From contig JAJEHN010000006.1 in the NCBI GenBank assembly GCA_022823665.1, positions 1 through 48,527 on the forward strand: a stretch of DNA of 48,527 nt. Direction: 5' to 3'. Under the pieces are notes generated by a model. The model worked only from the letters and a program-made list of their open reading frames with translations, was not told the origin of the DNA and searched no databases. Positions 36,566 to 45,769 of the stretch are shown here, in pieces. Source of the stretch: Thermoanaerobaculia bacterium (GTDB lineage: Bacteria > Acidobacteriota > Thermoanaerobaculia > Multivoradales > Multivoraceae). Position 1 is the first letter of the stretch. Each line of letters begins with the position of its first letter. The position numbers were made by a program, and so were the translations under genes.

Positions 36566-36749
36566 ACCAGCCGTCCGAAGGCGGCTGGAGCCTGAACCGC
36601 GACTGTGTCGACGACCACACGCTGGAAGACCCATCACGCCGCCCTGCCCCAGGAGGCGTAGCGGCCGAATCTGAAGTCCGGAGCGCGGAGGCTGCGACGG
36701 CGGGTTGACGGGCTTGCCGTCGTCTGGCAGGTTGAAGCCGATGGCGGGC

Positions 36750-36771
36750 GTGACGGGCGAAGCCCGATCAC
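36750..36771 (+). promoter_or_regulatory. Imperfect hairpin in the leader of the secreted-protein gene
   Basis: GTGACGGGC and GCCCG-A-TCAC can pair over nine base pairs with one bulged A and a GAA loop. It lies 35 bases before the TTG start at 36806, in the 240-base gap after the deacetylase-like gene, and has no T-run. It could be an operator or a leader-RNA stem; nothing further is visible in the gap. Confidence 0.25.
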
Positions 36772-36805
36772 ACGCATCACCGACCACACGACAGGAGTAG
36801 CGCGC

Positions 36806-37735
36806 TTGAGACACCTCGTTCTGATCACCACGTTGACGCTCGCATTCGGACCGGCAGTGATCGGCCAGGAGAAGCCGCCGCTTCCGGAGACGTGGGGCCG
36901 CTACTGGGCCGATTGGGGGCACGAATGGATGTCCGTGTCGGTGGCGCTGAATCCCGATGGCAGCGTGTCGTCCCGGATCCCCGCCAACTCGCGCGAGAAG
37001 TTCGAGGAGCAGGTCGCGGACTTCAAGAGGCTGTTCGGTTCTGTTGCCGAGCATGGACTCGAGGAAGGAACCGTACCGCCGAAGAGGTTCTGCCCGCCCA
37101 AGGGTTCGATCGGCTGGGGCGACAAGATCGCGGAGAATCTGGGATCCATCCTGCTTCTCTCCGAGGTGGCGGTGAAGGCGACGATCGACTCAGTTGCGCT
37201 CGGATTCGGTACGGGGTTTTATCCGAAGGCCCTCGTACGTCTCGCGGACGTGGAGCCTCTGACGAACCGCTCGCCATCACCCGAGTATGCGGTGTTTCCG
37301 ATCGGGCAACTGGTAGCCCGTGGCCATGTGTTCTGTGGGGATCGGGGACAGATCGGTACGGGGGACTTCCGTGGCCCGTATCAGCCACGAGTGGGTTCGG
37401 AGATCGTCCTGATCGGACGCTGGCGAGATGGCACGGTGTTCTTGGGACCATCGGACGCTTGGTATGCGGAACTGAACGATGGCGTTCTCGAGTGGAGGTT
37501 CGGTGGGTTCGGAGGTCACGCGAGAATGACGCTCGAAGACGTGACGAACCTCGTTTTCGAGCTCGAGACAAGAGGCCTGTTTACGCAGACGGACCACTTG
37601 GCGAGAGCCGATCAGCAATCCATGGAGCGGGTGCATTTCGGGAAGGCATGGGCACGTGCGGTTGAGCGTGGCTGCAAGCCGACGGTCATCAGTCGCAACG
37701 GCGGCGCGACCGTCGGCTGCGAGATCGAGCCGTGA
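36806..37735 (+). CDS. Secreted protein of unknown function
   Basis: 309 residues from TTG 36806, with AGGAG about 9 bases upstream. A signal peptide (LVLITTLTLAFGPAVIG, cleavage near residue 20) is clear; the rest (WGRYWADWGHEWMSVSVALNPDG, ILLLSEVAVKATIDSVALGFG; each part separate) matches nothing I know. Three or four cysteines in the mature part could form disulfides. GC content and codon use are lower and less biased than in the neighbours, which suggests foreign or fast-evolving sequence. Its TGA overlaps the GTG of the metzincin gene (GTGA), so the two are coupled and may work together outside the cytoplasm. Confidence 0.75.
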   Translation: MRHLVLITTLTLAFGPAVIGQEKPPLPETWGRYWADWGHEWMSVSVALNPDGSVSSRIPANSREKFEEQVADFKRLFGSVAEHGLEEGTVPPKRFCPPKGSIGWGDKIAENLGSILLLSEVAVKATIDSVALGFGTGFYPKALVRLADVEPLTNRSPSPEYAVFPIGQLVARGHVFCGDRGQIGTGDFRGPYQPRVGSEIVLIGRWRDGTVFLGPSDAWYAELNDGVLEWRFGGFGGHARMTLEDVTNLVFELETRGLFTQTDHLARADQQSMERVHFGKAWARAVERGCKPTVISRNGGATVGCEIEP

Positions 37736-38025
37736 TCGTTCGGGCGATTCTCGTAACTCTCGTCGCTCCTACTCTCTACCCGACAGCCGAGGCTCAAGCC
37801 CAAGAGACGACTCAATGCACTCTCAAGCGCGACCAGAATCGAGGCCCGATACCCGAGAACATCTATTACAAGTCGTCTGACGACAGCAGCCATTCGATAG
37901 CGGGGAGCAGGATCGAGCAAGCCGTCAGGGGGTGGAACGGGTGCAAAGCATCGACGCCGGAGAATGCATCACGCCACGGACGAGAATCCGGCACCCAAAG
38001 GGAGCACGGGTCTGGACCATCGTGA
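37732..38025 (+). pseudogene. N-terminal (signal-peptide) fragment of the frameshifted metzincin protease
   Basis: This frame gives a signal peptide (AILVTLVAPTLYPTAEAQAQ) and the beginning of a mature protein up to AVRGWNGC, then drifts into non-conserved sequence and stops at 38025. The protease body continues in another frame from about 37932. A one-base loss somewhere in 37925-37980, perhaps at the G-run at 37928-37932, explains both. Without this fragment the protease would have no export signal. It could be a true mutation or a sequencing or assembly error. Confidence 0.65.
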
Positions 38026-39938
38026 GAGGCACCTACGATTACTTCAAGGTCGATCTCAATAGGAGGAATCGTTGCAGCGATACCGAGTACGGGCAACCGC
38101 GCACGATCCGCGTGTACCAGGATGCGCCGACAAACATCTGCGGCGAGAATGGCGAGTACCTGCACAAGAGCTTGATGCACGAGATGGGCCACACCATCGG
38201 CCTGCATCACATCACCGAAGTCGGACCCGAACATCCCGACTACGCAAACGCCCAAGCGTGCCGGGCGACCAAGGCAATGATGACGGACGTCTCGCTGGAC
38301 GTCCGGGAGTTGTCCGAGGAGGTCGACTGCAAGTTCGCTCACGAGTTCCTGCGCGACGACCATCCGGTCGACTGCGCCGAGACGCCCGACCATGAAGACT
38401 GCACCGAAGACGACGACGATGACGACGACGGCGGCGGCGGCGGCGACCCCGACATCGAGTGCTCCGGCACCGATGCAGGCGGCTGCCGGCCCGACCGCGA
38501 CGACGACGATGACGGAACCGGCGCCTGCGCTTTCCCCGCGCCGGGCTGCCCGGGCTACTGCGACCTGAACCCGTTCCACCGGGATTGCTCGCCGGATTGC
38601 ACGCTGTTCCCGGGTGACCCGCGATGCGGTGACGTCACGTGGGACGTCTGCTGGGGCCGATTCGAGGACACGGATGGCGACGGGGAACTCGAATGCGTGC
38701 CGGCGGCGTATCTTCGCGTAGGCGGCGACGGGAAGGACCCGGTCGTCATCACGGCCGCGTCCGCGCCTTCGCGGAGCTACCGGATCCGCCTGGAGCACGC
38801 CGGGAAGCTCGGCGTCAAGCTGACGGGGATGAAGCGGGACTTCGACTGCAAGCTCTACGAGTCGGCCCCCCTTCCGAGCAGCGACACTCCGGATACCGTG
38901 AGCGATTCGACGTCGACCTGGAGTTGCACGAACCGGGGCGGCGCCCGCGACGACTCGCTGGAAAAGAGCCTGCCGGCGGGGATCCACACGCTCTCGGTGT
39001 ACCCGTTCTACGGCGGAAGAGGCGACTACACGTTGACCCTGTCGTATGCCGCGAATCCTCTTCCCTCCCCGATCGCCAGGATCCTTCCGTTCACGAGCGA
39101 GGTGACGATCTCTTCATCGAGCACGTTCAGGTTCACGCTGGCGGAGAGCGCCAATGTCTCGGTGCTGATCTCCGGGATGACCGCGGACTTCGACTGCCGC
39201 GTCGGTCCCAAGAGCGAGTGTTCGAACAACCGCGGAACTCTCGACGACACCTGGTCCGGAGCGCTCGGGCCCGCGACTCACTCGTTGACCGTGTTCCCGC
39301 ACAACGGGGCGAGCGGCCTGTTCAAGCTCGCGGTGTACCGGACCGGCGAGACGCCGCCGTCGCACGACAGCGACGCCGACGGGGACGAAGACGAGGAAGA
39401 CGGCAACGACGATACCGGTAGCGATGACGATGAGAACGAAGGCGAGGAGGAGGACGAAGACACCGGCGGCGGTGACGGCGAGGAAGACGATGGCGACACC
39501 GGCGACAGTGAGGAAGATGATGGCGACACGGACGAGGGCGAGGACGATGACGACGACGAGCCGGAACCGACGCCCGAACCCGATCCGCCACCGACGCCCG
39601 AACCCGATCCGCCACCGACCCCGACCCGGTACCGCCGCCGCCGGCGGCAAAGCCGGGAGCGCCACCGCTCACCGCGTCGGTCGCGAGGCAGACGCACCGT
39701 CTTTCGTGGACCGCGGCGCCATCCACCATCCCGATCACGGGCTACCAGATGCAGACGCGGAACTCTTCCCGGCACGGGTGGCGGTTCACGTCCGCCGGAA
39801 GTCCGAGTCCTTCGAGCAGCTTCGGCCCGTCAGTCCGGTCATGGCGAGTCACCACGCCGCCGGGCATGCATCGGCAGTATCGCGTCCGTGGCCGCAACGC
39901 GAGCGGGTACGGATCGTGGTCGAACGTCGTCTCGCTGA
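37932..39938 (+). CDS. Metzincin-type zinc metalloprotease body (frameshifted at both ends)
   Basis: The catalytic motif HEMGHTIGLHH is a perfect HExxHxxGxxH, and AMMTDVS downstream supplies a Met-turn candidate, so this is a metzincin (matrixin/reprolysin-like). After an Asp-rich cysteine segment (DDDDDDDGGGGG, several C-x-G-x-C patterns) come two PPC-like beta modules (YRIRLEHAGKLGVKLTG and FRFTLAESANVSVLISG, each followed by DFDC and SLTVFP/TLSVYP), then a long Asp/Glu/Gly linker and a Pro-Glu repeat. From about 39618 this frame turns Arg-rich, because the true frame changes. The open start at 37932 is probably not a real start; the export signal lies in the overlapping frame upstream. A secreted calcium-dependent protease is inferred. 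Confidence 0.75.
   Translation: MERVQSIDAGECITPRTRIRHPKGARVWTIVRGTYDYFKVDLNRRNRCSDTEYGQPRTIRVYQDAPTNICGENGEYLHKSLMHEMGHTIGLHHITEVGPEHPDYANAQACRATKAMMTDVSLDVRELSEEVDCKFAHEFLRDDHPVDCAETPDHEDCTEDDDDDDDGGGGGDPDIECSGTDAGGCRPDRDDDDDGTGACAFPAPGCPGYCDLNPFHRDCSPDCTLFPGDPRCGDVTWDVCWGRFEDTDGDGELECVPAAYLRVGGDGKDPVVITAASAPSRSYRIRLEHAGKLGVKLTGMKRDFDCKLYESAPLPSSDTPDTVSDSTSTWSCTNRGGARDDSLEKSLPAGIHTLSVYPFYGGRGDYTLTLSYAANPLPSPIARILPFTSEVTISSSSTFRFTLAESANVSVLISGMTADFDCRVGPKSECSNNRGTLDDTWSGALGPATHSLTVFPHNGASGLFKLAVYRTGETPPSHDSDADGDEDEEDGNDDTGSDDDENEGEEEDEDTGGGDGEEDDGDTGDSEEDDGDTDEGEDDDDDEPEPTPEPDPPPTPEPDPPPTPTRYRRRRRQSRERHRSPRRSRGRRTVFRGPRRHPPSRSRATRCRRGTLPGTGGGSRPPEVRVLRAASARQSGHGESPRRRACIGSIASVAATRAGTDRGRTSSR
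39567..39614 (+). repeat. Two perfect 24-bp tandem repeats next to a frameshift
   Basis: The unit ccgacgcccgaacccgatcc plus gcca occurs twice without change (39567-39590 and 39591-39614) and a partial third copy follows. It encodes a Pro-Glu-Asp linker. The reading frame breaks in the C-rich tract right after it (about 39615-39625), so strand slippage is a plausible cause. Confidence 0.85.
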
Positions 39939-40081
39939 CTTCCGCCGGCGGTTCGGGTGCTTTGGACCGGCTGCGCGGCGCCGGCGACAACGATGATGGC
40001 GACGACGACGGCGATGGCCGGACCGACGGCTGCAGCGACCCGAGCGACCCGACCGTGGATGACAGCCTGCCACCGTGCTAA
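39617..40081 (+). pseudogene. C-terminal fibronectin-III fragment of the frameshifted metzincin
   Basis: In this frame the sequence continues the linker (DPDPVPPPPAAKPG) into a recognisable fibronectin type III domain: APPLTASVARQTHRLSWTAA, TGYQMQTRN, then QYRVRGRNASGYGSWSNVVS, and ends with an Asp-rich tail (DNDDGDDDGDGRTDGC) and a final cysteine. No start codon fits an independent gene. One extra C in the cccc run near 39618-39622 would fuse it to the protease body. The stop overlaps the region just before the GNAT-like gene. Confidence 0.75.
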
Positions 40082-40113
40082 GGCCTTCGGACCGGCACTT
40101 GGAGGTTGGGGCA

Positions 40114-41061
40114 ATGGATCGTGGTGAACGGCCAAGCCAGGTGCGTACGGTTCGGGACGTCCTGCTGCGCCCGAGTACCGAGAGCGAACTCCCTCGTCTC
40201 TCCGAACTGACCGAGGTCGTCTACGGCGTCCGGCGCGAGCCGGAGGTTCTGCGCTGGCTTCTCTTCCATCCCGGGCCGGGGCCGGAAGTCGAGTCGTCCG
40301 TCGCCGAACGGCACGGCCGAATCGTCGGCCACGTGGCTTCGTTGCAGTGCCGCTACCGGGTCCATGGCGGAACGGTGACGGGTGCTCACCGGATGTTGTG
40401 GATGGTTGAGCACGCTGCGAGGGGCAGGGCCGGCGTCCCCCTTGCCGGCCGCACGCCCGACACGGATTTCGAGGTCGTCCTCGGCGGCACCGCCGCCACG
40501 AAGGCCATCCTGGTCATGCGCGGCTTTCGCGAGGTCGGCGAAGCGCTGGAAGTGCGTCTGAGCACGGCCGCGGCGTCGACTACGGCGGAAAGCGCCGGAG
40601 TGTCGCTGCGTGAGTACGACCCGGCTGTGGCCGGCCCGGCTGCTCCCGAGGACACTCTTGTCAATCTCGCCGAGCCGGACCACCTCTCGTGGCTCGCGGC
40701 CTGTCCGGAGCACGACGCCCTGCTGTTCACCCTGGAACGGTCGGGCGAGGCGCTGGGCCCGGTCCTGCTCTACGTCAACCGGGCGAACGACCCGCCCACC
40801 GGCCGGGTCGTTCACATGCCCTGTCTCGCCGAGGGCGCCGGGCCGGTTCTGGCGGCGATCCTCGACCGGCTTCGCCGTGAAGGCTGCGCCGAAGCGACCG
40901 TGCTGACCACCGAGGAGAGCCTGCTGCGCGCGGCCGAGTCGCTGGGAGGCGACGTCTTCTACCGGCGTCCGCTGTGGTTCCGCAGCCCGAACGGCGCGGT
41001 GGCGCCGGTGCGCTTCCATCTCACCTACATGGAGGGGGACCTCGCCTACCGGCGGGTGTAG
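40114..41061 (+). CDS. GNAT-like N-acetyltransferase-fold protein
   Basis: 315 residues from the ATG at 40114, with GGAGG at 40101-40105 and an 8-base spacer; an in-frame TTG/CTG further upstream lacks such a site. The N-terminal half (DVLLRPSTESELPRLSEL, GRIVGHVASLQCRYRVHG, RGFREVGEALEV) fits a GNAT fold with acyl-CoA-binding strand and loop, and the C-terminal half (about 165-315) looks like a second, diverged GNAT-like domain. The substrate is unknown; relatives acylate amino sugars or small amines. It starts 33 bases after the metzincin stop. Confidence 0.7.
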   Translation: MDRGERPSQVRTVRDVLLRPSTESELPRLSELTEVVYGVRREPEVLRWLLFHPGPGPEVESSVAERHGRIVGHVASLQCRYRVHGGTVTGAHRMLWMVEHAARGRAGVPLAGRTPDTDFEVVLGGTAATKAILVMRGFREVGEALEVRLSTAAASTTAESAGVSLREYDPAVAGPAAPEDTLVNLAEPDHLSWLAACPEHDALLFTLERSGEALGPVLLYVNRANDPPTGRVVHMPCLAEGAGPVLAAILDRLRREGCAEATVLTTEESLLRAAESLGGDVFYRRPLWFRSPNGAVAPVRFHLTYMEGDLAYRRV

Positions 41062-41180
41062 CCGCAAGCTCGGGAGTCTGCGCCGCGGGAACTGGGTGCG
41101 CCGGCGCCCCCGCCGGTTGCCGCCGCAGGCGGCAGGAAGAACGCGGCGGCCGTTAGGCCGGCTCAGCTTTGGCGCGCCGT

Positions 41181-43715
41181 TCAGTTCCGCGCTAGCAGCG
41201 TGGCCAGGCTCTGCCGCCACTCTGCCTCGTCGACCACCTTGAAGCTCGTCGACCTTCCTCGCATTGCGGGGACGAAGTCCGCCCAGTCGGCACGCTTCGC
41301 GTGCTCGTTGCAGAGGTCGAAGACGGAACGCTTGTACGTCGTGTCGGCCGCTTGCTCCAGGTGCAGGCCCTTCGTCTCCACCACGAAGACGCGGTGGAAC
41401 GCATCGTCCACGTTCGGTTCGTCGGGCCTCAGCGTGAGCACGAAGTCGGCGTAGATCCGCCCCCGTTTCCATCCCTGAACGTAGTAGTCCTTGCGGGCCC
41501 GGTTGCGGTACCAGAAGAACAGGCGCTCCTGCTGGTCGAGGTAGGTCGCGACCTTGTTCTCCAGTCCGTTCAGGTCGTCTTCGTCGGTGCGGTCGAAGAG
41601 GTTCAGGAGGTACTGGCCGCCGTCTTCGCGGTTCGCCTGCCTGCCCGAGCGCGACTCGATGGTCTCCGGGAGACGGTTGAAGCCAAGCTCGTCGGCGACG
41701 ACGATGAAGCGCATCTCGCCGCTGTCGAGCATCCGGCGGAAGGCGTCTCTCGCCATGCGGTCGCGTTCGACGTGCAGATGACGCCGGAGTTCTTCCAGGA
41801 CGTAGACGAAGTTGGTCCGAACCCGCGGCGGCGGGTGGCGTTCCAGAAGTTCCGAGAACACGCGCCGGGCGAGATCATGCCCGTGCCAAGGGTTGGGGAC
41901 GACTTCCAGCAAGTGGCGCGAGGCGAGTGCGTAGCTCAACTCGGCCGTACCACCGTTCCGCCCGCCCGCCGCCCGGTCCCGTTCCGCGGCCTCGAGGCCG
42001 ATGCGCAAGTCGGCGCCGCCGGGCGGCGTGTCGTCGAGCGCGAGGTCAAGGAGCTTGTCGATGTCCGCTCGCGACCAGTCGATCCGGGAGAGCAGGTCCG
42101 TCTCGTAGCGGACGGGTCGCCAGCCGCGGTCGTCGCGGATCATGAAGGCCGGCAGCACGAGGTCGCGTGCCGCGACGCGGAAGTCCTCGCGCTGCCGTTT
42201 GACGGTGAGCTTGCGTACAAGGCCGGTGGTCTCGCCGCCGTCGTCGACGATTCGTCCTTCGAGGTCGCTGAGACCCTCCAGGCCGAAGCCCCTGCGAACC
42301 TGCGTCAGCAGGTCGGCGCCCCCGCGCTGGAAGCAGAACACGTAGCTCTCGTCGAGTGCGGCGTTGTGCGTCTTGTGCGCGTACGGCTGCCGGAGGATGC
42401 GGCCGACCAGTTGGGTCAGTCCCGTCTTCGAACTGGGGCGGGTGAGGATCGTCAGCACGTAGGCGAAGGAGCAGTCCCAGCCCTCCTGCAGCGCCTGCTT
42501 GGTGATGATGTACCGGATCGGGCAGTCGCGAGACAGAAGGCCTCCGACGTCGTCCACTTCCTTCAACTCGTCCTTCTGGCTCGTCTTGACCGCTACTTCG
42601 GCGGGCGCGATACGCCCATGCTGGTGCAGATACTCGCGCACGTCCTCCGCGTGAACCAGTCCGGACTCGCGCTGGTCCCTTCCCGTGCGTTCGACCTGAA
42701 CGAGGCAGATTGGGCGAATGTAGGTGCCGTCCTCGGCGCGCAGCTTCCGAGCCTCTTCTTCCAGCCGCTCTCGGTGTTCGATGGCGGCCAGCAAGGTGTC
42801 CTGCCAGGAGGCGTTCGGCCTGCAACTGATGTGCAGGTCGAGCTTGACCATTTCTTCGGCCAGCAGATCGCGGCCGAGGATCTCGACCAGCACGTTCGCT
42901 TCGCGTGGCGGCGTCGCGGAGAGTTCGACGATCGCGCACGGGTTGAAGCCCTCAAGAGTTGCCCGCGCGTTGCGGCTGTACGCCTTGTGCCCTTCGTCGA
43001 GGACGATCAGAGGCCGAAGCAGCCGGAGCGTGTTGCCGAGCGAGGTCTTGATCTGAGGTCCCCACAGCCCATGGGCCTCGTCGAACGTGTCGAGGTTGGG
43101 AACCTCGCGCAGAAGCTCCGCGTGGGCTCTCAGGTCCCCGTCGTCCGGGAAGAACCGGTCGAAGCCTCCGCTGTCGCGGAACATGCGGAGTTGTTCCTTG
43201 GTCTTGCGGTTGGCGGACGGCAGCATCAGGAGGAGGACGCAGAGGTTCTCGGCCACATCCCGCGGGCCGAATCCGTTCTTCTTCTCCAGGATCAGCGTGC
43301 GGCCCGCCGAGGCAAGGTCCAGGCGCTGGCGGTAGTAGTGGTCGCGGTCCTTCAACGCGGCCAGGGTCTGCCGGTAGATCTGCGTGCTCGGGACGATCCA
43401 GAGCACGAGTCCGGTCTGCCTTCGCCGGAACTTCGTGGCGACCTGGTCGATGACGTGGAGGGCCAGCAGCGTCTTGCCGCCGCCGGTGGGGATCTTCAGG
43501 CAGAAAGCGGGCAGCGGCCTGCCGACGCCGTCCGTGCGGTCCGTGTACTTCGGACGCGCCGGAGCGGACTTCTCCCAAGCCCGGCGGACCCAGTCGAAAC
43601 CCCACTCCGGGTTCCGGGCCCGGGCCTTCGCGTCTTCGGCGCGGTAGTGCGCGAGATGATCGAGGAGCCCGCCGGTCGCCGCCAGCGTGCGGCGCTGGTA
43701 GTCCTTCAGGATCAT
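41181..43715 (-). CDS. res: Type III restriction-modification system, Res (helicase-endonuclease) subunit
   Basis: 844 residues. SF2 motor: Walker A KIPTGGGKT (73-82), motif II LDEGH (239-243, DEGH instead of DEAH), motif III SATPP (266-270), and motif VI QLVGRILRQP. C-terminal PD-(D/E)xK nuclease: Asp757 in YADFVL and Glu780-Thr-Lys782 in VVETKG. All elements needed for ATP-dependent translocation and cleavage are intact. The ATG at 43715 is 13 bases after the mod stop, the normal mod-res order, and the two form one complex that cuts unmethylated foreign DNA after meeting of head-to-head sites. The recognition site is set by Mod and cannot be read. Confidence 0.93.
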   Translation of the reverse strand: MILKDYQRRTLAATGGLLDHLAHYRAEDAKARARNPEWGFDWVRRAWEKSAPARPKYTDRTDGVGRPLPAFCLKIPTGGGKTLLALHVIDQVATKFRRRQTGLVLWIVPSTQIYRQTLAALKDRDHYYRQRLDLASAGRTLILEKKNGFGPRDVAENLCVLLLMLPSANRKTKEQLRMFRDSGGFDRFFPDDGDLRAHAELLREVPNLDTFDEAHGLWGPQIKTSLGNTLRLLRPLIVLDEGHKAYSRNARATLEGFNPCAIVELSATPPREANVLVEILGRDLLAEEMVKLDLHISCRPNASWQDTLLAAIEHRERLEEEARKLRAEDGTYIRPICLVQVERTGRDQRESGLVHAEDVREYLHQHGRIAPAEVAVKTSQKDELKEVDDVGGLLSRDCPIRYIITKQALQEGWDCSFAYVLTILTRPSSKTGLTQLVGRILRQPYAHKTHNAALDESYVFCFQRGGADLLTQVRRGFGLEGLSDLEGRIVDDGGETTGLVRKLTVKRQREDFRVAARDLVLPAFMIRDDRGWRPVRYETDLLSRIDWSRADIDKLLDLALDDTPPGGADLRIGLEAAERDRAAGGRNGGTAELSYALASRHLLEVVPNPWHGHDLARRVFSELLERHPPPRVRTNFVYVLEELRRHLHVERDRMARDAFRRMLDSGEMRFIVVADELGFNRLPETIESRSGRQANREDGGQYLLNLFDRTDEDDLNGLENKVATYLDQQERLFFWYRNRARKDYYVQGWKRGRIYADFVLTLRPDEPNVDDAFHRVFVVETKGLHLEQAADTTYKRSVFDLCNEHAKRADWADFVPAMRGRSTSFKVVDEAEWRQSLATLLARN

Positions 43716-43728
43716 CGAGCGCCGCGAC

Positions 43729-45369
43729 TCAGGAATCCGCGACCACGCGGTAGATCTCGAAGGGAAGCTGGCAGAACTCGACTTCGTAACGGTTCAGGAA
43801 GCACTCGTCGAGGTACTTCGTGGGCGCGAACACGACCCGCTTTCGCCCGTTCGCGGGCGGCAGCGCCTTGGCGAACGCCAGGTCGAGCGCGAGCACCTTC
43901 AGGCGTTCGGCATCGGGCTCGTAGACCAGGAACACGTCGGTGGAGGCCGTGCTGCCGATCAACCACCGGCTGCGGTCCATTTCGCGCGGTCTCAACTCCT
44001 CGCCCGTCGCGGTGAAGAAGATGTAACCGGCCAGTGCTTCGTAGGTCGGAAGCGCACCGGCGTCGAGGAGCGATTCCTCGCGCATCGGCCCGCCGAGCTC
44101 GAAGTAGCTGAAGGCGCCTCCCAGACCTTCTCGGAGGTTCTCGTCCTTGGCTTCCGGCACGCCCTGCGCGACCCGGCGGACCCGTTCCGCGGTCAGGGTG
44201 TCTGCGTAGTCCTCGCACTCGATGAGCACGAAGCGGCGGTTGCCGCCGTCCTGCTTGTTCTGCGCGAGTACGGCGTGCGCCGTCGTGCCGGAACCTGCGA
44301 AGGAGTCGAGCACGATGGAGTCGTCGTCGGTGGCGATCTCCAGAATGCGCCGGATGAGCGTCGTCGGCTTGACCGTGTCGAACACGTCCTCCGAGCGCTC
44401 GAAGTCGGCAAGCGCGACGAGTTCCTTCTTTGCGGCCTGCGTGTGTCCCACGTCCCTCCAGGACCAGAGTGTCTGGGGAACCACGCCTTCCTGGACTTCG
44501 GAGAGGAACCGCTTCAGCCGAGGCATGCTCTGTCCCTTTGCGCCCCACCAGACTCGCCCGTCCTTCTCAAGCTCCGAGAAGTTCTCGGGCGAAACCCGGA
44601 AGTAGTTGCCGATAGACGGCTTGAACGTCTTCCCGGACGGGCTGGTGACCTCGTAGGTGCCCTTGCTGTAGTAGTTCCGTGCCGTCAGGTCGCTCGACGC
44701 CCATGGTCCGCGGGGATCGTCGTCGGGATTCTTGTAGCGCCTCCTGGCGTTCTCGCTGCGCTTCAGCCTGTTCGGGGTCCAGCGCTCGGCGTCGCGCGCG
44801 TAGACCAGGATGAAGTCATGGTCCTGGGAGAAGTGGCGGGCCGTGTTCTTCGGCGAGAAGATCTTCTGCCAGATCACGGTCGCCACGAAGTTGTCTTCGC
44901 CGAAGACCTCGTCCATAAGCGCGCGCAGATGATGCAATTCGTTGTCGTCGATCGTGATGAAGATCGCGCCGTCGTCGCGAAGCAGCTCCCGCAGCAGCTT
45001 CAGGCGAGGCATCATCATGCAGCACCACTTGTCGTGACGGGTGAGGTCGTCGCGGTCCACCACGCGGCCCAGCCAGTCCCGCATGAGGGGCGAGTTCACG
45101 TTGTCGTCGTACGCCCAGCCTTCCTTGCCGGTGTTGTAGGGCGGGTCGATGTAGATGCACTTCACCTTCCCGTGATAGGTCGGCAGCAGGGACTTGAGCG
45201 CCGCCAGGTTGTCGCCGTGGACGATCAGGTTGTCATGGAGGCTCGCCTTCCCGCTCGTTCCCTTCTCGCGCACCGGTAGCAGCTCGTGGAAGGGCACGGC
45301 CAAGTGGTGGTTCTCGACGAAGACCTTTCCCTTGAATTGGAGCCGCGGCAATCCCTTCTCCCCTATCAT
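43729..45369 (-). CDS. mod: Type III restriction-modification system, Mod (DNA methyltransferase) subunit
   Basis: 546 residues from the ATG at 45369; the frame is open to 45492 but the extra residues look non-coding, and the family starts shortly before LQFKGKVFVENHHLAVPFHEL (two adjacent short motifs). Motif IV DPPYNTG lies at 75-81 and the SAM-binding FAGSGTT at 357-363, the order of beta-class N6-adenine methyltransferases. The central part (about 190-330) is the variable target-recognition domain. No repeat tract suggesting phase variation is visible in the gene. With Res it forms a complete type III system. A purine stretch directly before the ATG is too close to be an ideal RBS, so the start is only likely. 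Confidence 0.92.
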   Translation of the reverse strand: MIGEKGLPRLQFKGKVFVENHHLAVPFHELLPVREKGTSGKASLHDNLIVHGDNLAALKSLLPTYHGKVKCIYIDPPYNTGKEGWAYDDNVNSPLMRDWLGRVVDRDDLTRHDKWCCMMMPRLKLLRELLRDDGAIFITIDDNELHHLRALMDEVFGEDNFVATVIWQKIFSPKNTARHFSQDHDFILVYARDAERWTPNRLKRSENARRRYKNPDDDPRGPWASSDLTARNYYSKGTYEVTSPSGKTFKPSIGNYFRVSPENFSELEKDGRVWWGAKGQSMPRLKRFLSEVQEGVVPQTLWSWRDVGHTQAAKKELVALADFERSEDVFDTVKPTTLIRRILEIATDDDSIVLDSFAGSGTTAHAVLAQNKQDGGNRRFVLIECEDYADTLTAERVRRVAQGVPEAKDENLREGLGGAFSYFELGGPMREESLLDAGALPTYEALAGYIFFTATGEELRPREMDRSRWLIGSTASTDVFLVYEPDAERLKVLALDLAFAKALPPANGRKRVVFAPTKYLDECFLNRYEVEFCQLPFEIYRVVADS

Positions 45370-45769
45370 CTCCGGCGAATGGCGAACGGCCGGCGCGCTA
45401 CCGTCGCACTGTTGGGCGCTTCCGATTCCAGGCATTCGGCTTGCGGTCGCGCAACTGGGCGGAACTCCCCGCAGCCGGCGCCTCTGTCGCAATCGATTCG
45501 GGCCGATCCGCCGGCGCCACGCCTCGGCGCGGTCAGTCGCGCATCGGCCGAAAGAACCGCGCTGACGTTTGCGGAGGCTCCGTCATTCGAGAGTATGAAA
45601 CAATGGACGGAAGAAGGCGATATACACGGATTCGCATGAACGAGACTGAGGCTGTCGGGGGCAGTTTACGGGCCTTGCGTCGTGAGACTCCGCGGCCACA
45701 CCCGGTTGGTCCTCAAGACAATTCCGGCCGGGCGGCGATGCGATCCGTCAGCGCTCGAGGTCTGCGCCC
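45370..45769. other. 400-base gap between the R-M system and the SEC-C oxygenase
   Basis: I see no gene, RNA or long repeat here. Open frames exist on both strands but their translations are Arg/Ser-rich and unlike any protein. The segment contains an AT-richer patch (about 45590-45640, with GATATA at 45619-45624) and must hold the promoters for mod (leftward) and the oxygenase gene (rightward). An R-M controller gene is absent. Confidence 0.5.

Noticed and set aside
41301..44015. A 904-residue plus-strand open frame antisense to res and mod
   Set aside because: The minus strand encodes an unmistakable Res with all motifs; the antisense frame is composition-driven shadow.
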